NCBI GenBank assembly: GCA_018820005.1
Contig: JAHJOS010000606.1
Coordinates: forward strand, 1-19,835
Origin: Alphaproteobacteria bacterium
GTDB lineage: Bacteria; Pseudomonadota; Alphaproteobacteria; Rhizobiales; Devosiaceae
Length of the DNA: 19,835 nucleotides
Direction: 5' to 3'
The notes below the pieces were generated by a model. The model saw only the letters and a program-made list of their open reading frames with translations. It did no database searches and was not told the DNA's origin. The position numbers were made by a program, and so were the translations under genes. Shown here piece by piece: positions 15,109-19,835 of this stretch. How positions within the stretch are numbered: position 1 is the first letter of the stretch; each line of letters opens with the position of its first letter.

Positions 15109-15122
15109 TATGGCCCGGTGCC
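15093..15122. repeat. Perfect 10-bp inverted repeat with the -35 hexamer in its loop
   Basis: GGCACCGGGC (15093-15102) and GCCCGGTGCC (15113-15122) flank a 10-nt loop that, on the minus strand, reads CATATTGACA. The repeat lies between the serine-hydrolase stop and the binding-protein promoter. No T-tract follows the stem on the minus strand. It may be a terminator-like hairpin for the upstream transcript or a second protein-binding site. Confidence 0.75.
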
Positions 15123-15136
15123 GATGTTTTCAGCGC

Positions 15137-16294
15137 CTAGACCAAAGGGCGCAAAGCATCGAGAATCTGCGTTGCACGCGTATCTTCTGGCCCCATCATC
15201 CAGTTGGTGACAAAGCCAAAGCCGACCCGGCGCCGTGGGTCGGCAAAGCCCACCTGCCCGCCGGCGCCGTCGTGCCCAAAACTGCCATCGCTGAGATAGC
15301 GCCGGGCTTCGGAATCGAGCTGGAAGCCGAAGCCCCAGCGGGAATAGGGCGGCGCACCGCCGAACACCGAAGCGCCTTCGCTCTGGGTCTGCGTTGCGAC
15401 TTGTGTGATCCCATCGTCGATCAGCCTGATGCCTTCCGTCGGCACTACGGTCGACGACCAGATAGTGGCCAGTGCCTTGGCCGTCGCTATGCCGCCGGCG
15501 CCAGGGATCTCGGCCGCGCGGATGCGCTGGCTGTTGAAGCCGCCATCGGTGCTGACCAGATCGGCCGGCAGCGCCGTGCCCAGCGTCATGGCCTTATAGG
15601 GCCAGTTGGGCGCCGGCTTTGCCGCCTCGTCGGCCCACAGGGCCGAGAGAGGCGGGCTGACCTCAAGATGGGCGCAATCGGCAGCACACGCCTCGGGCAG
15701 GCCAATCCAGGCATCGGCGCCCAGCGGCTCGGTGACCAGCGAACGGAAATACTGCCCCACCGACTGGCTGGTGACGCGGCGGATGATCTCGCCTGCAACC
15801 CAGCCATGGGTGATGGCGTGATAGGCATAGCCCGTGCCCAGCGGCCACAGCGGCGCCTGTGCGGCCAGAATGGCGACGACGCGATCCCAGTCGACGATAT
15901 CGTCTTCGCTGAGGTCAGCGCGCGGCGCCGACAGGCCCGCCTGATGCGCCAGCGCCTGGCCGACCGTCACGCGGTCCTTGCCGGCCACGGCGAATTCGGG
16001 CCAGTAGCGCGCCACCGGCGCGTCATAGTCGAGGCGCCCCTCCTGAACCAGGCGCGCTGCCAGGATGGAAACCAGGCCCTTGGTGCAGGAGAACACCACC
16101 GACGGGGTGCGCTCGGTCCAGACGCGGTTGTCGCGGGCATCGGCGACGCCGGCCCAGAGATTGATGATGGTCTCGCCATGCTGGCGCACATGGAGGGCCG
16201 CGCCCATGGCGGGGCGCCCTGCGAAGGCCTGTTCAAAGGCCTGGGCGACAGGTTCGAAACCGGGGGCGACGATGCCGTTGACGACGATGCTCAT
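15137..16294 (-). CDS. Serine hydrolase of the beta-lactamase/EstB fold
   Basis: A class C beta-lactamase-fold hydrolase, probably a cytoplasmic esterase or deacylase, not a resistance enzyme. The nucleophile motif S-x-x-K is SCTK at residues 69-72 (VVFSCTKGLVS). The second motif is YAYH at 156-159 (YxN position, as in EstB-like esterases), and the third is near FGHDGAGGQVGF. The 385-residue length fits the family. There is no signal peptide. Its ATG overlaps the TGA of the upstream glycosidase in an ATGA, so the two are translationally coupled and belong to one operon. Given the context, removal of ester groups (such as acetyl) from an imported glycan is a reasonable guess, not shown. Confidence 0.92.
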   Translation of the reverse strand: MSIVVNGIVAPGFEPVAQAFEQAFAGRPAMGAALHVRQHGETIINLWAGVADARDNRVWTERTPSVVFSCTKGLVSILAARLVQEGRLDYDAPVARYWPEFAVAGKDRVTVGQALAHQAGLSAPRADLSEDDIVDWDRVVAILAAQAPLWPLGTGYAYHAITHGWVAGEIIRRVTSQSVGQYFRSLVTEPLGADAWIGLPEACAADCAHLEVSPPLSALWADEAAKPAPNWPYKAMTLGTALPADLVSTDGGFNSQRIRAAEIPGAGGIATAKALATIWSSTVVPTEGIRLIDDGITQVATQTQSEGASVFGGAPPYSRWGFGFQLDSEARRYLSDGSFGHDGAGGQVGFADPRRRVGFGFVTNWMMGPEDTRATQILDALRPLV

Positions 16295-17250
16295 AGGCCG
16301 CGCTCCGCAATCAGATAGCCATCGGCGCCGGTGACCAGGGCAATGGGGTCGCTGATGCCGCCCTCAAAGGCTTCGCCGGGCCGCTGGTTCTGGAAGGCCA
16401 GCAGCCATGGCGCGCCCGAGCGATCGATGGCGATGCGGCCAGCATAATGGGCTTCGTTGACCAGAAGACGTGCCTGGCTGAAATCGACCGGGCCGGGCAT
16501 GTCCCCGACCGGCAGTGACCAGACGCCACCGGTCTGGCCCGCGCGCGGGCCAACCAGCTTGGCGGTGTCGCAGCAGAAGATCAACTGGTTGCGGCCGTCG
16601 ATCTCGACGAGCTGGAACACTTCGAGATGGGCAAAGCCGGCGCCCGGCTCGCTCAGCGCAACCTCATGGGTCCAGGTGACGAGGTCGGGGGAGCTGACGT
16701 GCCCCATGACGCCGCGATCGGGCTCAGTGCCGTGCCGCGAGCGCGCCGTCATCAGCATGTGCCAGCGCTGGTCGGCCGGCTGAAAGAACACCCAGGGGTC
16801 ACGCCAGCATTCTTCCGGCCAGCTCGATGTGCCCAGCGTCTCATAGAGATTGGCATCGGCCGTAACGATCGGGCCGGGCTGCTTGGTCCAAGTGAAGAGG
16901 TCACTGGAGGTCGCCAGACCCACCGTCTCGATATTGGCGAACTGGTCGGGATAGAGGAAGCGTGAGCCGGTGTAGAACATGCGCCACAGCCCATCAGGGC
17001 CCTGCACCACGCTGCCGGTCCAGGTGGCGCTGCCGTCAAAGCTTCCCGGCGCGCCTGCGTCAAAGACCTGACCATGGTCAGTCCACTGCCAAAGATCGGT
17101 GGACGTTGCATGGCCGATACGTGCATTGCGATGGCGCAGATCGGGGTTGCCCAGTGATTTGGGCGCATGCAGATAGAAGATGTGATATTGCTCACCATCG
17201 TCGGCCAGCCAAAAATCCCAAACCCAGTGATCGGGTAGGTTGAATCCCAT
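16291..17250 (-). CDS. Beta-propeller glycosidase, clan GH-J-like (GH32/GH68/GH43 superfamily)
   Basis: A predicted cytoplasmic five-bladed beta-propeller glycosidase, 319 residues, without signal peptide. Near the N-terminus WVWDFW places an aspartate at residue 12 like the nucleophile of GH32/GH68. RDP at 150-152 (CWRDPWVFF) matches the transition-state-stabiliser motif of that clan, and E210 (FAHLEVFQ) is the candidate acid/base. Blade repeats are visible as GHATSTDLWQW, GLATSSDLFTW and GHVSSPDLVTW. ATG 17250 is preferred over ATG 17256, because AGGGG then lies 6 nt upstream instead of abutting the start. The exact GH family and substrate (fructan, arabinan or other) cannot be fixed by eye. 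It heads the two-gene operon with the serine hydrolase, directly behind a LacI operator. Confidence 0.85.
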   Translation of the reverse strand: MGFNLPDHWVWDFWLADDGEQYHIFYLHAPKSLGNPDLRHRNARIGHATSTDLWQWTDHGQVFDAGAPGSFDGSATWTGSVVQGPDGLWRMFYTGSRFLYPDQFANIETVGLATSSDLFTWTKQPGPIVTADANLYETLGTSSWPEECWRDPWVFFQPADQRWHMLMTARSRHGTEPDRGVMGHVSSPDLVTWTHEVALSEPGAGFAHLEVFQLVEIDGRNQLIFCCDTAKLVGPRAGQTGGVWSLPVGDMPGPVDFSQARLLVNEAHYAGRIAIDRSGAPWLLAFQNQRPGEAFEGGISDPIALVTGADGYLIAERGL

Positions 17251-17260
17251 CTTCATCCCC

Positions 17261-17278
17261 TGCTAAAACCATTTAGCA
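17261..17278. promoter_or_regulatory. LacI-type operator between the glycosidase and lacI-family genes
   Basis: TGCTAAA (17261-17267), an ACCA spacer and TTTAGCA (17272-17278) repeat the half-sites of the operator at 15069-15086. It begins about 11 bp upstream of the glycosidase ATG and next to its ribosome site, so a bound repressor would cover the start of transcription. The central 4 bp lack the CpG found in many LacI/GalR operators. Confidence 0.87.
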
Positions 17279-17305
17279 AATGCCGCCCGGCTCAGTGGTT
17301 GTCAA
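17277..17305 (-). promoter_or_regulatory. Predicted promoter of the glycosidase-hydrolase operon
   Basis: On the minus strand TTGACA (17305-17300) is a perfect -35 hexamer. At 17-nt spacing the -10 position (CATTTG, 17282-17277) is weak and touches the operator. The arrangement parallels the importer promoter. Confidence 0.5.
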
Positions 17306-17327
17306 GCGACCGCCGCGTGGCTATCGA
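17299..17327 (+). promoter_or_regulatory. Possible promoter of the lacI-family gene
   Basis: TTGTCA (17299-17304) and TATCGA (17322-17327) are 17 bp apart. The -35 overlaps the -35 of the divergent glycosidase promoter by five bases, so the two could not be occupied at once. The -10 match is modest. Confidence 0.35.
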
Positions 17328-17369
17328 GAATATCGGGCGCGGCATGCACGACACGAGGGGCAATAACGC

Positions 17370-18398
17370 TTGCAGAAAAAGCGCGTAACACTGGCAGACG
17401 TGGCACGCTTGGCGGGATTGTCATCCACGGCCGCGTCCATGATACTCACAGGCAAGCCGGATACCCGCCTCTCTGCGGATGCTCACGCCAAGGTACACGC
17501 CGCCGCCGCGAGCCTGGGCTATCGTCCCAATGTCGCAGCCCGCGCCCTTCGGACCGACAAGTCACGCTCATTTGCCCTGATATCCGACTACGTCGCAACG
17601 ACCCGTTTCGCCAGCGGCTTGATCCGAGGCGCACTGGCCGCTGCCGAAGAAGCCAAGCATGTCATGCTTGTGCTCGAAACCGGCGGCGAACCGGCGCGAG
17701 AGTTGCAGGCCGTCGAAGCGGCTCTCGATCGCCAGGTTGACGGACTGATCTTTGCTGCCATGCGGGCACGGGAGGTCTTCGTGCCCAATATCTCGGCCAA
17801 TTTGCCTGTCGTCATGCTGAACGGCACCAGCGCGCGCTTCCCTGCCGCCGTGCTGCCAGACGAATATGAGGGCGGCCGCACTGCGGTGCGCCTCCTGGCC
17901 AGCACGGGTATCACCAGCAGCATTGTCCTGTTGGGCCACAACCCTGATGACGAAAAAGGTCTGTTCCGGTCGGAGTCCATTGCCCGCCGTATCGCCGGCA
18001 TACGGGACGAGATGGCGGCTCGCGGGCTTGCCTTCGACGCCGAACTCAGTTGCTGGAACTGGGAGCCGACCCACGGCTACGACCTGACCAAGGCGTATCT
18101 GGCCCACGGCAAGCCGCAGGCCATCCTTTGCCTCAATGACCGCCTCGCTTTCGGCGCCTACCAGGCACTGGGCGAAGCGCGCCTCGATATTCCGGGCGAT
18201 GTGTCCCTGGTCTCGTTCGACAACGACGAACTCGCCTCCTATCTGCGCCCGGGCCTGACCACCATAGGTCTGCCGCACGAGGCGATGGGGCGCCGGGCCG
18301 TTGAGATGCTGCTCGGTCGCCAGAAAGCCGGCGAAGCATTGATCGTCATGCCTTCTGTTATCCGGGGCTCGCTGCGGATGCCTGACGCGACACCCTAA
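17370..18398 (+). CDS. LacI-family transcriptional regulator
   Basis: A DNA-binding repressor with a sugar-binding domain, 342 residues, the usual length. The N-terminal helix-turn-helix is VTLADVARLAGLSSTAASMI, followed by the hinge GYRPNVAARALRT. The effector domain is periplasmic-binding-protein-like: FALISDYVATTRFASGLIRG, a VDGLIFAAM strand, AVLPDEYEGGRTAVRLL, PQAILCLNDRLAFGAYQAL and DIPGDVSLVSFDNDELASYLRPGLTTI. The TTG at 17370 fits the family N-terminus (five residues before VTL), with GAGGGG about 9 nt upstream. It is divergent from the glycosidase, and the two shared-sequence operators are its most likely targets. The effector is unknown but probably the imported sugar. The stop is 1 bp from the stop of the convergent GH95 gene. 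Confidence 0.95.
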   Translation: MQKKRVTLADVARLAGLSSTAASMILTGKPDTRLSADAHAKVHAAAASLGYRPNVAARALRTDKSRSFALISDYVATTRFASGLIRGALAAAEEAKHVMLVLETGGEPARELQAVEAALDRQVDGLIFAAMRAREVFVPNISANLPVVMLNGTSARFPAAVLPDEYEGGRTAVRLLASTGITSSIVLLGHNPDDEKGLFRSESIARRIAGIRDEMAARGLAFDAELSCWNWEPTHGYDLTKAYLAHGKPQAILCLNDRLAFGAYQALGEARLDIPGDVSLVSFDNDELASYLRPGLTTIGLPHEAMGRRAVEMLLGRQKAGEALIVMPSVIRGSLRMPDATP

Positions 18399-18399
18399 G

Positions 18400-19835
18400 C
18401 TAAAAGCTCAGGATCGTGTCTTCGCCTTCGATCACATCAATGCGCTGCGATTGCTCGCCCCATCGCACTGTGATGGTCTGGGCGCCACCAGAGCGGACCC
18501 TGACAAGGGTGAGCCGCGCATTGGTCCATTCGATATCGAGCTCGAGCCCACCGCGCGCCCGCACGCCGGCCAGCGCACCATCTGGCCAGTGTGACGGCAG
18601 CGCGGGCAGCAGGTCCACCTCGCCTTCGCGCGATTGCACCAGCATCTCGACGATACCGGCCGCCCCGCCGAAATTGCCGTCGATCTGGAACGGCGGATGG
18701 GCATCAAACAGATTGTGATAGCTGCGCTGTGAACTCAGCAATAGGGCCAGCACGTCATGGGCATGCTCGCCCTGGCGTAGCCGCGCCCACAAATTGATAC
18801 GCCAGCCTATGCCCCAGCCGGTGGCATCGTCGCCGCGTATTTCAAGAGATCGACGTGCCGCGGCAGCAAGGTCTGGCGTCGCCTCCGGCCCGATCTGCTG
18901 GCTTGGGTAAAGTCCGTAGAGGTGGGAAACGTGACGGTGGTGGATTTCGGGAACGTCCATGTCCCAGTCTTCCAGCCATTCCTGCAACTGCCCTGCCTTG
19001 CCGACGCGGTGCGGCGGCAGCCTGTCGCGCGCGGCCAGCGCCTCCCCCTGCATCGGGTCCACTAGCCCCAATTGCGTGTTGGCTGCCAGATAGGCGTCGA
19101 ACAGATCGCGCAGGATCTGGTTATCCATGGTTGGTCCGGCGCAGATCGTTGCACCATGCGGATGCAGATTTTCCGGCGAGATTGTGGGAACGGTCACTAG
19201 CAGGTCAGTGCCAGGCAGCGGCTGCAGCGTATCGAGGAAGAAACGCACCGCGCCGCTCAGGATTGGCGCCAAGCGGCGAACCAGGGCCTCGGGCCGCCCG
19301 GCAAACACCGCATGGTCCCATAACTGCGCGCAGAACCAGGCGCCGCCCGTGGGCCATATGCCCCATTGTGCACCATCGACCGGCCCGGTGGCACGCCAGA
19401 TGTCAGTGTTATGGTGCAGTACCCAGCCACGCGCCCCATAGTGGACGCGTGCCATTTCGGCGCCCGTTGTGGTCAGGTCTTCGACCATCTCTATCAGCGG
19501 TTCAAAACACTCGACCAGGTTTGCCGGGTCGGGCAGCCAGTAATTCATCTGAGCGTTGATATTGGCCGTGTATTTGCTGCCCCACGGCGGTCGCGTTTCT
19601 TTGTTCCAGATGCCTTGCAACGTCGCCGGTTGTGTTCCCGGACGGCTCGATGCCAGCATCAGATAGCGGCCATATTGCACATAGAGCGCGGCCAGAGCCG
19701 GATCCAGCCCATCGGCGAAGCGCGCAATGCGTTCATCTGTCGGCAGCTCCGCGCGCCCCGCGCCAAGCGCAATCGACAAGCGCCCGAAGTGCTTGCGGTG
19801 CTCAGCGATGTGGTCCGCGCGCAGCGCCTCGTAGC
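18400..19835 (-). CDS. GH95 family alpha-L-fucosidase-type glycosidase (N-terminal part outside window)
   Basis: The frame is open to the window edge; 477 residues of an expected 750-800 are visible. GH95 enzymes are inverting alpha-L-fucosidases, with some alpha-L-galactosidases. The visible part has the (alpha/alpha)6 barrel: TLQGIWNKETRPPWGSKYTANINAQMNYW includes the N-x-N pair that helps activate water, TISPENLHPHG holds the candidate general acid Glu, and QIDGNFGGAAGIVEML carries the conserved Asp of the C-terminal side. HHRHVSHLYGLYP and GWRINLWARL are also family hallmarks. A beta-sandwich end (roughly the last 80 residues) closes the protein. The apparent start at 19779 is only an internal TTG. 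Its promoter and any operator lie beyond the window. It points to a fucosylated or galactosylated glycan as the substrate of the locus. Confidence 0.93.
   Translation of the reverse strand, partial: YEALRADHIAEHRKHFGRLSIALGAGRAELPTDERIARFADGLDPALAALYVQYGRYLMLASSRPGTQPATLQGIWNKETRPPWGSKYTANINAQMNYWLPDPANLVECFEPLIEMVEDLTTTGAEMARVHYGARGWVLHHNTDIWRATGPVDGAQWGIWPTGGAWFCAQLWDHAVFAGRPEALVRRLAPILSGAVRFFLDTLQPLPGTDLLVTVPTISPENLHPHGATICAGPTMDNQILRDLFDAYLAANTQLGLVDPMQGEALAARDRLPPHRVGKAGQLQEWLEDWDMDVPEIHHRHVSHLYGLYPSQQIGPEATPDLAAAARRSLEIRGDDATGWGIGWRINLWARLRQGEHAHDVLALLLSSQRSYHNLFDAHPPFQIDGNFGGAAGIVEMLVQSREGEVDLLPALPSHWPDGALAGVRARGGLELDIEWTNARLTLVRVRSGGAQTITVRWGEQSQRIDVIEGEDTILSF

Noticed and set aside
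11165..15140. Mobile element at the sugar-operon border
   Set aside because: No transposase, integrase, tRNA-derived att site or terminal inverted repeats were seen near the nadK junction.
14945..16318. Long open frame on the plus strand opposite the serine hydrolase
   Set aside because: High-GC shadow with basic low-complexity protein; the minus strand carries catalytic motifs and an ATGA overlap.

Overview
The window is a GC-rich alphaproteobacterial chromosome segment, most likely from Hyphomicrobiales and possibly Devosia-like. That placement is an inference from protein style, from a DUF2336-type protein, from a short NAD kinase of the type common in that order, and from a perfect CtrA box (TTAA-N7-TTAAC). 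No tRNA, rRNA, CRISPR array, transposase or prophage gene was seen, and no gene-free stretch exceeds about 225 bp.

Layout. Positions 1-1426 (+) hold the 3' end of thrS, a small unknown protein and the ribosome-rescue hydrolase arfB. Positions 1650-4119 (+) hold ugd and a UDP-glucuronate 4-epimerase, which together convert UDP-glucose to UDP-galacturonate for surface polysaccharide. A bidirectional terminator (4172-4207) separates them from two minus-strand genes for exported proteins of unknown function (4203-5999 and 6108-7079), both with signal peptides and internal repeats. Positions 7277-10392 (+) carry a nitroreductase, a lytic transglycosylase behind a CtrA box, a 51-residue membrane protein with a perfect Shine-Dalgarno sequence, and a DUF2336 protein.

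From 10389 to the end is a sugar-utilisation island, almost all on the minus strand. Read in the direction of transcription it comprises a GH95 alpha-L-fucosidase-type enzyme (cut by the window edge), a divergent LacI-family regulator (+), a clan GH-J-like beta-propeller glycosidase coupled by ATGA overlap to a beta-lactamase-fold serine hydrolase, then an ABC importer (binding protein, two permeases, ATPase), and finally nadK. Two 18-bp operators with identical half-sites, TGCTAAA-N4-TTTAGCA, lie over the predicted promoters of the glycosidase and of the binding protein. Together with the adjacent LacI gene they define a small local regulon. The likely logic is that the binding protein captures a sugar or oligosaccharide in the periplasm, the permeases import it, and the leaderless hydrolases process it in the cytoplasm.

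The most unusual point is the end of the importer operon. The ATPase has an intact nucleotide-binding domain but loses homology about 60 bp before nadK. The usual MalK/UgpC C-terminal regulatory domain is absent, and the reading frame runs 148 bp into nadK in another frame. This looks like an old deletion or insertion border that placed nadK, usually essential, directly behind a LacI-controlled sugar operon. A second oddity is that the predicted -35 hexamer of the importer promoter lies in the loop of a perfect 10-bp inverted repeat.
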